Source of the DNA: Rhodobacter capsulatus
GTDB lineage: Bacteria; Pseudomonadota; Alphaproteobacteria; Rhodobacterales; Rhodobacteraceae
DNA length: 64,000 nucleotides
Assembly (NCBI RefSeq): GCF_005144475.1
Contig: NZ_SWJZ01000009.1
Location: forward strand, 44,230 to 108,229
Direction: 5' to 3'
Below the pieces are notes generated by a model. The model was not told where the DNA came from and did no database searches. It saw only the letters and a program-made list of their open reading frames with translations. Shown here piece by piece: positions 40,775 to 50,290 of this stretch; position 1 is the stretch's first letter, and each line of letters opens with the position of its first letter. Made by a program: the position numbers and the translations under genes.

Positions 40775-41914
40775 TCACAGCCCTGCCGCTTTGGTCAGGT
40801 TCACCCGGAACCTGTCGCGCCTGCGCTGGTAGCGCCGGGTCATCTCGGCCGACGCATGTCCGAGTTGCTTTTGAACATAGCGCTCATCAACCTCTGCCGA
40901 CGAGGCGAGTCCGGCGCGCAAGGAATGACCGGAGAACATTTCCAGCCGCTTGGCTTCCGGCAAATCGGATCTGACGCCGCTCTTCAGAACGGTTGCCTTG
41001 ATCAGCCGTGCGACGTGCTTGTCGGAGAGGCGGGCTTCGAGCGCACGTTTGCCATCCCGCGATGTGCGTACGAAGACCGGGCCATAGTCGATCTTGGCAA
41101 AGTGTAGCCATTGCTCCAGCGCGTGGACGGGACAGGTCTGGTCGCTTGAGCCGCGCCCGACCTCGACCTCGCGCCATCCGGTCTTGGCATTGAGGGTGAG
41201 CAGGGCGCCTCCATCGAAGATCTCGATCCAACCGCCGGAGTCCGGAGTATCGTCCTTATGCACATCGAGGCAGACCACCTCCGACCGGCGCAAGCCGCCT
41301 GCATAGCCCAAAAGCAAGATCGCCCGGTCTCGGAGCCCGCGGAGATCGTAGGGAAGGCTGGCCACCATGGCCTGGATGTCCTCAGGCAGGATCGCCTCTT
41401 TCTGAACCGGCGGGCGCGCATGCTTGCGTTTGATCCCGGCCAGAACCGTGGCGATGTGGCGGTTCTTGCGATCAAGAGTGAACCCGCGCTGCCTATAGTT
41501 CCAGGAAAGCCCCGAGAGACGACGCTCGATCGTGGAGACCGAAAGGGCAGGGGTCTTCCCGGTTGGTGCAGCCAGATCAGCCACATAAAGTCCAATCATC
41601 TCGGGTGAGGGGGGCAGAGGTTCCGTGCCTTTCAGTCGGCACCAGCGGGTGAAGTGTTTCCAGTCGGCCGCGTAGGCCTTGTTGGTGTTCCCGGCCGTCG
41701 AGGCCTCGGCGTAGTCTCGGGCGGTATCGATCAGCCGGTCGAGCGCGCCGGACCCCGCGACATGAGAGGGCAGGGCGATTGCATCGCGGTCTGAACGATC
41801 TCTCTCGTCGTGTTCGTCACCGTTCAGCGAGTCATAGGACGCTGAGCTCGAAATCTCGGATTCTGACCCGCCCGACCCCTCGATTTTGGTGCTGTTATTT
41901 GTGAGACGACCCAT
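40775..41914 (-). CDS. Tyrosine site-specific recombinase (integrase)
   Basis: The 379-residue protein has a Ser/Asp-rich N-terminal tail, a core-binding domain (STAGNTNKAYAADWKHFTRWCRLKG, about 70-95) and a catalytic domain with Arg in GYAGGLRRSEVVCL, His-x-x-Arg in FSGHSLRAGLAS, His in LGHASAEM and nucleophile Tyr in TRRYQRRRDRF. Such integrases are frequent beside repABC cassettes and may resolve dimers or integrate a cassette. A leaderless-type promoter lies immediately upstream. Confidence 0.9.
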   Translation of the reverse strand: MGRLTNNSTKIEGSGGSESEISSSASYDSLNGDEHDERDRSDRDAIALPSHVAGSGALDRLIDTARDYAEASTAGNTNKAYAADWKHFTRWCRLKGTEPLPPSPEMIGLYVADLAAPTGKTPALSVSTIERRLSGLSWNYRQRGFTLDRKNRHIATVLAGIKRKHARPPVQKEAILPEDIQAMVASLPYDLRGLRDRAILLLGYAGGLRRSEVVCLDVHKDDTPDSGGWIEIFDGGALLTLNAKTGWREVEVGRGSSDQTCPVHALEQWLHFAKIDYGPVFVRTSRDGKRALEARLSDKHVARLIKATVLKSGVRSDLPEAKRLEMFSGHSLRAGLASSAEVDERYVQKQLGHASAEMTRRYQRRRDRFRVNLTKAAGL

Positions 41915-41921
41915 GTTCTTG

Positions 41922-41951
41922 AGTATATCATTTTTACGTCCGATAAGGCAA
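41922..41951 (-). promoter_or_regulatory. Candidate promoter of the integrase
   Basis: On the minus strand TTGCCT and TATACT are separated by 18 nt, and the ATG follows only 7 nt after TATACT. Transcription would start at or next to the ATG, giving a leaderless mRNA. Confidence 0.45.
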
Positions 41952-42040
41952 GGTTATTGGACTTGATTAAGACATGACATGCGCGGCGGATATATCAGAC
42001 GTACGTAGTATAAAGCGCCGATAGATGCTAGCCTTCCGGC

Positions 42041-42397
42041 ATGGTCCGCGCCCCGAACCCTCTTCATCTCGCCCCAATCCCTCCGGCGCTGCCGCGCTGG
42101 CTCCGGCAGGCTGTTGGTCGCGATGATATTGAAACGGTGATGTTTTCCACCGGTGCTGCGCTTGCCGCCCTCGATCCGGTGGTCCGGTCCGACGACCCGG
42201 TCGGCTTCCTCTGGCGCAAGCGGCTGGCGCTTTCGGGTGCAGTGGCGGTCTCGCAGCTCGAGGGGCGCCGGGAAGATGCTGCTCGGCTGGCGTGCCTTGG
42301 GCGAGGCGCGGTTGGTCAGGCGGGGGCGAGGTCCGTGACCCGGCGGTCCGGCTTGCGGGTTGAGAGGTGGATGACGAAGTCTGAACCGCCGGGATAA
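42041..42397 (+). pseudogene. DUF1403-like gene fragment
   Basis: The 118-residue frame has a segment, RWLRQAVGRDDIETVMFSTGA, then ALAALDPVVRSDDP and WRKRLALSGAVAVSQLEGRREDAARL, that resembles the N-terminus of DUF1403 proteins (normally about 300 residues). The C-terminal part does not resemble the family and a second frame (ALGEARLVRRGRGP) overlaps, which suggests a frameshift and loss of the rest. There is no ribosome site. Assignment is by eye. Confidence 0.45.
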
Positions 42398-42447
42398 GTG
42401 GATTTTCCACGCGACAGCAGCATTGTGCCGGGAGCAGGGAGAATGCG

Positions 42448-42885
42448 ATGGGAAGACAATCGCGCCGAAACCACAGCCTGGCCTTCAGGCTGTGTGGAGG
42501 ATCAGCAAACTGTCCGGGGCACTGTTTTCCAGACGCTTGAGTGCCAGTTGCCGTGGTCAGGGGCGAAAGAACGCCGATCGAACTGGTGCAGGATTTCAAC
42601 GTTCACCCAGGCAGATCTGTCAGTGGAGCGACCATCTCCCTGGGGCGGGACGGGGTGTTCGGGGAGGCGATTAAGGCAGAACCGCAATCGACCATCGACG
42701 ATAAGAACCTGCTCGCAAAGACTGGAGAGCTATCGCCGGACAATGGTTTCTGTTCGCCCCAACCGGCGTGGCGGGGCTGTAGCCGGGCGCGAAAAGAAGG
42801 GCGATCTTACGTATCGCTCAGCACCGGCCGCCAGGTCTTCGCGCCGGGGATCAGCCTGGGCATGCCATGGGACTACACCGCCTGA
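42448..42885 (+). pseudogene. Decayed IS3-family orfA
   Basis: The frame starts MGRQSRRNHSLAF with an intact GGGAG ribosome site, runs into a TGA at 42538, and resumes in the same frame with VAVVRGERTPIELVQDFNVHP, then GVFGEAIKAEP and LLAKTGELSPDN. These match the order of segments in IS3-family OrfA (helix-turn-helix and leucine-zipper parts). The insertion, stop and later loss of resemblance show a dead remnant; no OrfB is seen. The rest, to 43124, has no supported gene. Confidence 0.65.
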
Positions 42886-43124
42886 ACGGCCAGGGCTTCT
42901 TCTCCGGAACCCGGTTCGGTCGAGCGGGCGCGATATCCTCAGGCCTGGCCGCGTTCCGGTGGAAAACAGCGGCCTGTTGCGCACAGAAGCACTGGTCAGA
43001 AATGCGAAGGGGCGCCGACCTCGGCCATCGTCAGCCTGCGGTCGGGCTCGGCACGGGCAAGTCTCGTTCGATGGAGTGACCTGGAGGGGCTGCCGAGGGC
43101 TGGCCGGCCGATTTTCCGCCTGCC

Positions 43125-43757
43125 TCAGTCCGGTCGGGATATGTCGTCCGCGCTGGCGGGCAAGCCGAAGCGCGACAGCAGCTTGTCGGCATAGCTGGCC
43201 TTCTCCGCGCCAAGGTGGTTGACGCCGATGGTCTCGGCCAGAAAGTCATAGCCTTGCGAGGCGGCAATCAGCGCGAGCGACATTTCGTCCAGATCGCTCC
43301 CGGCGGCAAGCGCTCCGGTTTCGACCAGCTCCTGCAGCGCCATCATGATCTCGCGCTGCATATTCGCGATCCCCTCGGTGAAAGCATCCCGGATTGCGGG
43401 GGTTTTGCGACTGTCCCACGCTTTCTGCCAGAGGTGATGCGCGACGACCAGAAGCGGGTTGAGCGCCGGATCGATATCCGCCACGCAGCCGGAGAGGATG
43501 GTCGCGATACGCTCACGCGGGGCATGGCGGCGCAACAGCGCGACGAGATCCGGCTCCAGCCGGCGCCAGACCTCGCGCACCGCCTCGGCCCGCAGCGCGT
43601 CGGCCGAGGCGAAATGATGGTGGATCTGACCGGGAGAACATCCCAGATCCTGGGCGATGCGTCGTACCGTGGCGGCTGCCAGGCCCTCTTGCGAGACGAG
43701 GTCAACCACCGCGTTCACGATCTGCTCTCGCCGCGCCTCACGTGATAAATATGCCAC
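43125..43757 (-). CDS. TetR-family repressor of the RND pump
   Basis: The 210-residue protein has an N-terminal TetR domain (REQIVNAVVDLVSQEGLAAATVRRIAQDLGCSPGQIHHHFASADALR, about 9-55). The GTG at 43757 is chosen because GGAGG lies 9 nt upstream; the frame extends to 44102 but enters the neighbouring gene. It diverges from the RND operon across a gap with strong symmetric half-sites, so it probably represses that operon. Confidence 0.85.
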   Translation of the reverse strand: MAYLSREARREQIVNAVVDLVSQEGLAAATVRRIAQDLGCSPGQIHHHFASADALRAEAVREVWRRLEPDLVALLRRHAPRERIATILSGCVADIDPALNPLLVVAHHLWQKAWDSRKTPAIRDAFTEGIANMQREIMMALQELVETGALAAGSDLDEMSLALIAASQGYDFLAETIGVNHLGAEKASYADKLLSRFGLPASADDISRPD

Positions 43758-43817
43758 AATCAGCCCTCCCGGCGCCGCTTTCGTGCAGTATAGCGGTGAT
43801 TTCCCGCCCGAGCAATA

Positions 43818-43840
43818 TGGACACGCGTCCAACTTGGACA
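43818..43840. promoter_or_regulatory. Tandem TGGAC operator of the RND pump
   Basis: TGGAC (43818) and GTCCA (43827) form one inverted pair; GTCCAACTTGGAC (43827-43839) is a second perfect palindrome sharing the middle half-site. Three spaced half-sites between divergent tetR and pump genes are typical of cooperative TetR dimer binding. Confidence 0.55.
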
Positions 43841-43890
43841 TATAGCCAGGATTGAAATCATATCTTCCGTTCCCAGCTTTGGACTCTCCC

Positions 43891-45093
43891 ATGCCCGCTT
43901 TCAGTCGCCTCCTCGCGGGGGCACGGTTTCTGCCGTTGATCCTTCTTTGCAGTCCGGCATTGGCCCAGGACGGGCAGATGCCGCCCTCGGGGGTTGGGGT
44001 CATTGTGATCCAGCCCGAAAATCTTGCCGTCACCTCAGAGCTGCCGGGGCGGATCTCGGCGACGCAGGTTGCCGATGTGCGGCCGCGGGTGAATGGCATC
44101 ATCGAGAGCCGCGATTTCGAGCAGGGCAGTGTGGTGGCCGAAGGGGATGTGCTGTTCCGCCTTGACCGCGCGACCTATGAGATCGCCGTCGAAGCCGCGA
44201 AGGCCACAGTTGCCCGTGCCGAGGCGGTTCTGGTCGATGCGCGGGCAACCGAGCGGCGCTATGCCTCGCTCAATGAGCGCAATATCACCAGCCAGGCCGA
44301 ATATGAGACCGCGATGGCGGCACGGCTCCAGGCCGAAGCGGCGCTGGCCGAGGCCAATGCGCAATTGCGCGCGGCCGAAGTCAATCTCGGCTTCACCGAA
44401 ATCCGCGCGCCGATCTCGGGGCGGATCGGGCGGGCGCAGGTGACCGAAGGGGCACTGGTCTCGGCGCAGGGCGAGGTGCTGACCACGATCCAGCAGCTTG
44501 ATCCGGTCTATGCCGATATGCAGCAGCCGGTCTCGGAACTGCTGCGGCTGCGGGCCGAACTGGCCTCGGGGCGGCTGACCGAGGTCGAGCCGGGCGCGGC
44601 GCGGGTGGTGCTTCTGTTGGATGACGGGTCACAATATGAACATGCCGGCAAGCTGCTCTTTGCCGAGGCGGCGGTGGAGCGGTCCTCGGGCCAGGTGACG
44701 CTGCGCGCCGAATTCCCCAATCCTGACGGGGTGTTGCTGCCGGGCATGTATGTGCGCGTCTCGGTCGAGCAGGCGACTTCGGCGGCGGCCATCGCGATCC
44801 CCAGCCAGGCAGTGCAGCGCAGCGCCTCGGGGGCGGCCCAGGTCTATGTCGTGACCGCCGAAGGCACCGCCGCGCTGAAGCCGGTCGTTCTGGGCCGGGC
44901 AACCGGTAATCGGGTGATCGTGGAAGAGGGGCTGAGCGAGGGCGAGACGCTGATCGTTGACGGCTTCCAGAAAATGGGCCCCGGCGCGCCGGTGGCTCCG
45001 GTCTGCTGGGCCGATCCCTCCCTCTCCGAGCCACCCGCAGATGTCTGCATCCAGCGCCTCGGCGGTGATGCGGCCGCTGGCGATACGAACTGA
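43891..45093 (+). CDS. RND efflux periplasmic adaptor (MexA/AcrA type)
   Basis: The 400-residue precursor has a signal peptide (MPAFSRLLAGARFLPLILLC, cut near ALA-QD). The lipoyl halves (VRPRVNGIIESRDFEQGSVVAEGDVLFRLD and GFTEIRAPISGRIGRAQVTEGALV) flank the alpha-hairpin, and the beta-barrel and proximal domains follow (DGVLLPGMYVRVSVEQ). It joins the inner-membrane pump to the outer-membrane channel. ATG 43891 is preferred over an upstream TTG at 43852. It is 10 nt from the pump gene. Confidence 0.92.
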   Translation: MPAFSRLLAGARFLPLILLCSPALAQDGQMPPSGVGVIVIQPENLAVTSELPGRISATQVADVRPRVNGIIESRDFEQGSVVAEGDVLFRLDRATYEIAVEAAKATVARAEAVLVDARATERRYASLNERNITSQAEYETAMAARLQAEAALAEANAQLRAAEVNLGFTEIRAPISGRIGRAQVTEGALVSAQGEVLTTIQQLDPVYADMQQPVSELLRLRAELASGRLTEVEPGAARVVLLLDDGSQYEHAGKLLFAEAAVERSSGQVTLRAEFPNPDGVLLPGMYVRVSVEQATSAAAIAIPSQAVQRSASGAAQVYVVTAEGTAALKPVVLGRATGNRVIVEEGLSEGETLIVDGFQKMGPGAPVAPVCWADPSLSEPPADVCIQRLGGDAAAGDTN

Positions 45094-45103
45094 GTTCTGA
45101 TCC

Positions 45104-48100
45104 ATGGCACGTTACTTTATCGACAACCCGGTTCTGGCCTGGGTCATCGCGATCTTCATCATGCTGGCGGGCGCGCTTTCGCTGCCGATGCTTCCGGTAT
45201 CGCAATATCCTGATGTGGCCCCTCCCCAGGTCTCGATCTCAACCCGTTTCGCGGGCGCCTCGCCTGAGGATCTGTATCAGCAGGTCACCCAGCCCATCGA
45301 GGAAGAGCTGAACGGCATTCCCGGGATGCTCTATTTCCAGAGCACCTCGGAATCGACCGGCGCCGTCACCATCGATGTGACTTTCGAGGCCGGGACCGAA
45401 GTCTCCCAGGCCGTGGTCGACACGCAAAACCGTCTGCGCCGGGTGGAATCCGCCCTGCCGCAGCAGGTGCAGCAGCAAGGCGTCCTGGTCGAAGAGGCCG
45501 GTGCGGGCTTTCTGATGATGGTGACGCTGACCGCGACGCCGGAAACCGGTCTCGATGCCGTGGCGCTTGGCGACTATATTTCGCGCAATGTCGTCAATGA
45601 GTTGCGGCGTGTGCCCGGCGTGGGGCGCGCCCAGGTCTTCGCGACCGAACGTGCGCTGCGGGTCTGGATCGACCCGGCAAAGCTTGTTGGTCTGGACCTT
45701 TCTGTCACCGACATCACCAGCGCCATTGCCGAGCAGAATGCTCAGGTCACCGCCGGCTCCATCGGTGCGGAACCGGCGTCTGCGGGCACGCAGCTTCAGG
45801 CCACGCTGCTGGTGAGCGGCCAGCTTTCCACCCCCGAGCAATTCGGCAATATCGTGCTGCGTTCGGCCGAGGGTGGCGGGCTCGTCTTGCTGAAAGATGT
45901 CGCGCGCATCGAAATCGATGCCGAGATGTATGCCTTCAAGACTTTCCTCAATGGCCAGGAAACTGCGGCTATCGGTGTCCAGCTCTCGCCCACCGGCAAT
46001 GCGCTGGATACGGCATCTGGCGTGCGCGATGTGATGGAACGGCTTGCGCCGCTCTTCCCCGAGGGGATCGACTATCAGATCCCCTATGACACCACGCCCT
46101 TCGTTTCCGCCTCGATCCACAAGGTGGTGATGACGCTGCTGGAAGCCGTTGGCCTCGTCTTTGTCGTGATGTTCGTCTTCCTGCAGAACTTCCGCTATAC
46201 CGTGATCCCGACCCTTGTGGTGCCGATCGCACTGGCGGGGACGCTGGCGGTCATGCTGGCGGCGGGTTTCTCGATCAACGTGCTGACCATGTTCGCGATG
46301 ATCCTCGCCATCGGCATTCTCGTCGATGACGCCATCGTGGTGGTGGAAAACGTCGAGCGGATCATGTCCGAAGAGGGGCTATCGCCGAAAGAGGCCTCGA
46401 AAAAGGCGATGGGGCAGATTTCCGGCGCGATTGTCGGGATCACGCTGGCGCTGATGGCGGTGTTCATTCCGCTGGCCTTCTTCCCGGGCTCGGTGGGCAT
46501 CATCTATCAGCAGTTCTCGCTGACCATGGTCGTCTCGATTGCGTTTTCCGCCTTCCTTGCGCTCTCGCTGACGCCGGCGCTTTGCGCGACCTTCCTCAAG
46601 CCGGTCGCCAAGGGTCACGGTCACGCCAAACGCGGCCTCTTTGGTTGGTTCAACCGCAATTTCGACCGCGCCACCAAAGGTTATACCGGCGTGGTCGGCG
46701 GGCTGACACGTCGCGCGGGCCGGATGATGATCATCTATGTTGCGCTGGTGGCAGGCCTGGCCTGGTTCTATGTCAAAATCCCTTCGTCCTTCCTGCCCGA
46801 AGAAGATCAGGGCTATCTGGTCGCCAACCTTCAGGCCCCGCCCGGCGCCACCACCTACCGCCTGCGCGAGGTCACCAAACAGGCTGAGGGCTTTGCGCTT
46901 GGCATGGATGGCGTCGATTCCATCGTGGTGATCCAGGGTTATTCCTTCTTCGGTCAGGGGCCGAATTCGGGTCTCGCCTTTGTGACACTGAAAGACTGGG
47001 CCGAGCGCAAAACCCCCGAGCTTTCCGCCGGTGGTCTGGCAGGCCAGCTTTCGGGGATGCTGTTCTCGATCCGCGATTCCATCGCTTTCGCGCTGTCGCC
47101 CCCGGCGATCCAGGGCCTTGGCACCAGCTCGGGCTTTGCCTTCCGGCTGCAGGACCGCGCCAATATGGGCAATGCGGCGCTGCAGGAGGCCGCAGGCCAG
47201 ATCATGGCCGGTGCCGCTGACAGCCCGATCCTTGGCCAGATGTATATCGAGGGTCTTCCCGCCGGCCCGCAGCTGAGCCTGCGTGTCGATCGCGAAAAGG
47301 CCAATGCCTTCGGCGTGACCTTTGGCGAGATCAACCGCACCATCTCGGTCGCGCTTGGCTCTGGCTATATCAACGACTTCCCGAATGAAGGCAAAATGCA
47401 GCGCGTCATGGTTCAGGCCGAGGCGTCGAGCCGGATGAACATTGAAGACGTGATGAAGATCAACGTCCGCAATGTGCAGGGTGGTATGGTACCGCTCTCA
47501 TCCTTTGCGACGGCGGAATGGGGTTACGGCCCGACGCAGATCGTCGGCTATAACGGCTATCCTTCGCTCCGGATCAACGGCGAGGCCGCACCGGGCTATT
47601 CCTCGGGCGAGGCCATCGCCGAGATGGAACGCCTGGCCGGCGAGCTGCCGACCGGTTTCGCCTATGAATGGACCGGTCAGTCGAAACAGGAGATCGAAAG
47701 CGGCTCCCAGGCACCGATCCTGATCGGCCTCTCGATCCTCTTCGTGTTCCTTTGCCTTGCCGGGCTTTACGGCAGCTGGTCGATCCCGCTTTCGGTGATG
47801 CTGATCGTGCCGATGGGGGCGATTGGTTCGGTGGCGGCGGTGATGTGGGCGGGGATGGCGAATGACGTCTTCTTCACCGTCGGGCTGATCACCATTGTCG
47901 GGCTTTCGGCAAAGAACGCGATCCTGATCGTCGAGGTCGCCAAGGATCTGATCGCCGAAGGGATGGAGCTGATGGCCGCCACGGTCGAGGCCTGCCGCCT
48001 GCGGTTCCGCCCGATCCTGATGACCTCGCTGGCCTTCACCATGGGCGTGGTGCCGATGGCGATTGCCACCGGTCCCTCGGCTGCCAGCCAGAATGCCATC

Positions 48101-48262
48101 GGCATCAATGTGGTGGGCGGCATGCTCTCGGCGACCATCCTGGGTGTTTTGTTCGCGCCGATCTTCTTCGTCTTCGTGATGAAGATTTTCGGGACGCATA
48201 AGCGCCTTGGCAACAAGGCCTCCGTTGCGGGCGCCCCGATGTCCTCGCATCCCGCGGAGTAG
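45104..48262 (+). CDS. RND multidrug efflux pump (MexB/AcrB type)
   Basis: The 1052-residue protein is a hydrophobe/amphiphile RND pump driven by proton flow. It has the start FIDNPVLAWVIAIFIMLAG, porter domains, and the first transmembrane block with the proton-relay motif GILVDDAIVVVENVERIM (two adjacent Asp). A second block contains VGLITIVGLSAKNAILIVEVAKD with the relay Lys, and the end region is FRPILMTSLAFTMGVVPM. Together with the adjacent adaptor and channel it forms a complete tripartite exporter. Substrates cannot be read from sequence. Confidence 0.95.
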   Translation: MARYFIDNPVLAWVIAIFIMLAGALSLPMLPVSQYPDVAPPQVSISTRFAGASPEDLYQQVTQPIEEELNGIPGMLYFQSTSESTGAVTIDVTFEAGTEVSQAVVDTQNRLRRVESALPQQVQQQGVLVEEAGAGFLMMVTLTATPETGLDAVALGDYISRNVVNELRRVPGVGRAQVFATERALRVWIDPAKLVGLDLSVTDITSAIAEQNAQVTAGSIGAEPASAGTQLQATLLVSGQLSTPEQFGNIVLRSAEGGGLVLLKDVARIEIDAEMYAFKTFLNGQETAAIGVQLSPTGNALDTASGVRDVMERLAPLFPEGIDYQIPYDTTPFVSASIHKVVMTLLEAVGLVFVVMFVFLQNFRYTVIPTLVVPIALAGTLAVMLAAGFSINVLTMFAMILAIGILVDDAIVVVENVERIMSEEGLSPKEASKKAMGQISGAIVGITLALMAVFIPLAFFPGSVGIIYQQFSLTMVVSIAFSAFLALSLTPALCATFLKPVAKGHGHAKRGLFGWFNRNFDRATKGYTGVVGGLTRRAGRMMIIYVALVAGLAWFYVKIPSSFLPEEDQGYLVANLQAPPGATTYRLREVTKQAEGFALGMDGVDSIVVIQGYSFFGQGPNSGLAFVTLKDWAERKTPELSAGGLAGQLSGMLFSIRDSIAFALSPPAIQGLGTSSGFAFRLQDRANMGNAALQEAAGQIMAGAADSPILGQMYIEGLPAGPQLSLRVDREKANAFGVTFGEINRTISVALGSGYINDFPNEGKMQRVMVQAEASSRMNIEDVMKINVRNVQGGMVPLSSFATAEWGYGPTQIVGYNGYPSLRINGEAAPGYSSGEAIAEMERLAGELPTGFAYEWTGQSKQEIESGSQAPILIGLSILFVFLCLAGLYGSWSIPLSVMLIVPMGAIGSVAAVMWAGMANDVFFTVGLITIVGLSAKNAILIVEVAKDLIAEGMELMAATVEACRLRFRPILMTSLAFTMGVVPMAIATGPSAASQNAIGINVVGGMLSATILGVLFAPIFFVFVMKIFGTHKRLGNKASVAGAPMSSHPAE

Positions 48263-48268
48263 CCCTGG

Positions 48269-48294
48269 CGGGGGCATGGCAGAGCATGCCCCCG
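48269..48294 (+). terminator. Hairpin between pump and outer-membrane channel genes
   Basis: CGGGGGCATG and CATGCCCCCG form a perfect 10-bp stem around GCAGAG, followed by TTT. It lies 7 nt after the pump stop and may reduce transcription into the channel gene. Confidence 0.6.
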
Positions 48295-48331
48295 TTTCCC
48301 CTTCCTCGCCCATAACAAAAAGACGAAATCC

Positions 48332-49714
48332 ATGAGTAGAGCATCCCTTACTCCCCGTCGCAGTTCAGGTCTGGGTCGTTTTCTGACCATTCTGCCGCTG
48401 ACGCTGGCGCTTTCCGCCTGTGTCACCACCGAATATTCCGCGCCAACCTCCGATACGGCGGCCAGTTTCGCCGCCTCCGCCCCGGGGCGCAGCGCGACGG
48501 GGTCCTGGTGGCTCAGCTTTGGGGACAAGACGCTGGACGGTCTGATCTCCACCGCGCTGGCGCGCAATCTGACGATCCATGAGGCGGTCGCCGCGATTGA
48601 TGAGGCGGGCGCCGGCGTCGGTATCGCCGGGGCGGGCGCGCTACCGCAGGTCAGCGCCGGCGCCAATGCGACGCGTGGCGACAGCCAGGGCAGCGGTGTG
48701 ATCTCGGACAGCACATCGGCCACGCTCTCAACCTCCTGGATGGTCGATATCTTCGGCGGCAACCGCGCCGCGCGCACGGCAGCCATCGCCGAGCTGGAGG
48801 CGGCAAAGCTCTCGCATGAGGTGGCGCGCCGGGCGGTGACCGCTGCGGTCGCCACCGCCTATGTCGATCTGCGCTATTACCAGGAAAGCATCGCGCTGAC
48901 CCGCCAGAGCATCGCAAGCCGCCGCGAGACGCTGAACCTGACGCAGGAGATGCTGGAAGTCGGTCAGGCCAGCCGCCTCGATGTGCTGCAGGCCGAACAG
49001 GCGGTGGCGCAGGCCGAGGCCGGGCTGCCCGCGCTGGAGATCGGCTTTGACCAGGCGGTGAACCGGCTGGCGACGCTGACGGCCTCGCGCACGGCCGAGC
49101 TGCGCCCGGGCCTGCAAAAGGGCCGCGCGCAGCCATCGGCGCGGGCGAAACCCTCGGTCGGCTTTCCCGCCGAGGTGATCCGCGCCCGCCCCGATGTGCA
49201 GATCGCCGAGCGCAGCCTTGCCGCAGCGGTGGCCCGTATCGGCGTCGCGAAGGCCGAGTTCTGGCCCTCGGTCAGCCTGTCGGGGTCGATCCGGCCCAGC
49301 AATATCCGGGGCGGCGCCAATCCGACCTCCTGGTCTCTGGGGCCGCAGATCAACCTGCCGATTTTCACCGGTGGTGCGAACCGGGCCAATCTGAAAGCGG
49401 CGGAATCGCGGGCGGTCCAGGCCCATATCCGCTGGCAGGCCGCCGTGCTTGATGCGGTGGAAGAGGTGGAGAACGGGCTTTCCGCCTGGCGTCGCGGCGG
49501 GGCCAATGTCGCTGCGCAGCGCAAACTGGTGGGAACGGCGCAGGAGACGGTGACGCTTGCGCGCGATTCCTGGCGGGCGGGGCAGACGGATTTCTTCACG
49601 GTGCTCGATGCCGAACGCACCGCGCTGACCGCGCGCACCGCGCTTGCCGCCGCCCTGCGTGACCAGGCGGCAGCCTATATCGCCGTTTCCATCGCGGCAG
49701 CCGCCCCGATGTAA
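48332..49714 (+). CDS. Outer-membrane efflux lipoprotein (OprM/NodT type)
   Basis: The 460-residue protein has a lipoprotein signal (TILPLTLALSAC) and two TolC-like repeats with long coiled coils (ASRLDVLQAEQAVAQAEAGLPALEIGFDQAVNRLA; ARTALAAALRDQAAAYIAVSIA). Typical are GSWWLSFGDKTLDGLI, VIRARPDVQIAERSLAAAVARIGVAKAEFWPSVSLSG and LGPQINLPIFTGG. It is the outer-membrane channel for the RND pump, separated from it by a hairpin. Confidence 0.92.
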   Translation: MSRASLTPRRSSGLGRFLTILPLTLALSACVTTEYSAPTSDTAASFAASAPGRSATGSWWLSFGDKTLDGLISTALARNLTIHEAVAAIDEAGAGVGIAGAGALPQVSAGANATRGDSQGSGVISDSTSATLSTSWMVDIFGGNRAARTAAIAELEAAKLSHEVARRAVTAAVATAYVDLRYYQESIALTRQSIASRRETLNLTQEMLEVGQASRLDVLQAEQAVAQAEAGLPALEIGFDQAVNRLATLTASRTAELRPGLQKGRAQPSARAKPSVGFPAEVIRARPDVQIAERSLAAAVARIGVAKAEFWPSVSLSGSIRPSNIRGGANPTSWSLGPQINLPIFTGGANRANLKAAESRAVQAHIRWQAAVLDAVEEVENGLSAWRRGGANVAAQRKLVGTAQETVTLARDSWRAGQTDFFTVLDAERTALTARTALAAALRDQAAAYIAVSIAAAAPM

Positions 49715-49784
49715 GGGGCAAAGGACTAGGGCGGCACAGCCCGCCCCGGTCCCGTTCCGACAAGCCCATAGCCAAAGCAAAGAG

Positions 49785-50288
49785 ATGAAACATTTCCTCC
49801 TTTTCCTGGCCATATTGCCTGGTCTTGTGATGACGGGCGACGCGAGGCCCGGCTTCGCGGATGAGGTCATCGCAGGTCTCGGCCAGTCCTCGTTCAACAG
49901 CCGCGACGGGAAGGATTCTGTGGTCCTCTCGGCTGAGTATCGACCCGATCCGTTTGGCCGGTTTCTTGGGGCAGCTGCGAGTTTTGCAGTCGCGTTTGAT
50001 GCCCATGCCGAGGGTGATGTCTTTGCCGGGTTCGGTCTCGGGCTTCGCTGGGATCTGAACCGCCGCTGGTTCCTCGATCTGTCGGTGATGCCGGGCCTGT
50101 GGCGTGCCTCAACCCCGGGCAATGATCTCGGCGGCGATTTCCAGTTCCGCTCGACCATCGGGCCTGGCTACCGCCTGACCGACACTTCGGCCATCTCGTT
50201 TGTCCTGAGCCACAAATCCAACGCCCATATCGAGGACCGCAATCCCGGGCTCGATATGGTGCTGCTGCGCTGGCATATGGCCTTTTGA
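49785..50288 (+). CDS. PagL-like lipid A 3-O-deacylase
   Basis: The 167-residue protein has a signal peptide (MKHFLLFLAILPGLVMTGDA), an outer-membrane barrel pattern, and the C-terminal motif SFVLSHKSNAHIEDRNPGLDMVLLRW. The His-x-Ser pair and a nearby acidic residue fit the PagL catalytic set. PagL removes an acyl chain from lipid A in the outer membrane, which can change permeability and drug entry. It follows the channel gene after 70 nt and may share its transcript. Confidence 0.7.
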   Translation: MKHFLLFLAILPGLVMTGDARPGFADEVIAGLGQSSFNSRDGKDSVVLSAEYRPDPFGRFLGAAASFAVAFDAHAEGDVFAGFGLGLRWDLNRRWFLDLSVMPGLWRASTPGNDLGGDFQFRSTIGPGYRLTDTSAISFVLSHKSNAHIEDRNPGLDMVLLRWHMAF

Positions 50289-50290
50289 CG

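Noticed and set aside
42398..43222. A 274-codon plus-strand frame between the integrase region and tetR
   Set aside because: A different frame in this stretch carries recognisable IS3 OrfA segments; the long frame has no ribosome site or family resemblance.
44393..45205. Arg/Pro-rich minus-strand frame across the adaptor and pump genes
   Set aside because: It is a low-complexity shadow of two well-supported genes.
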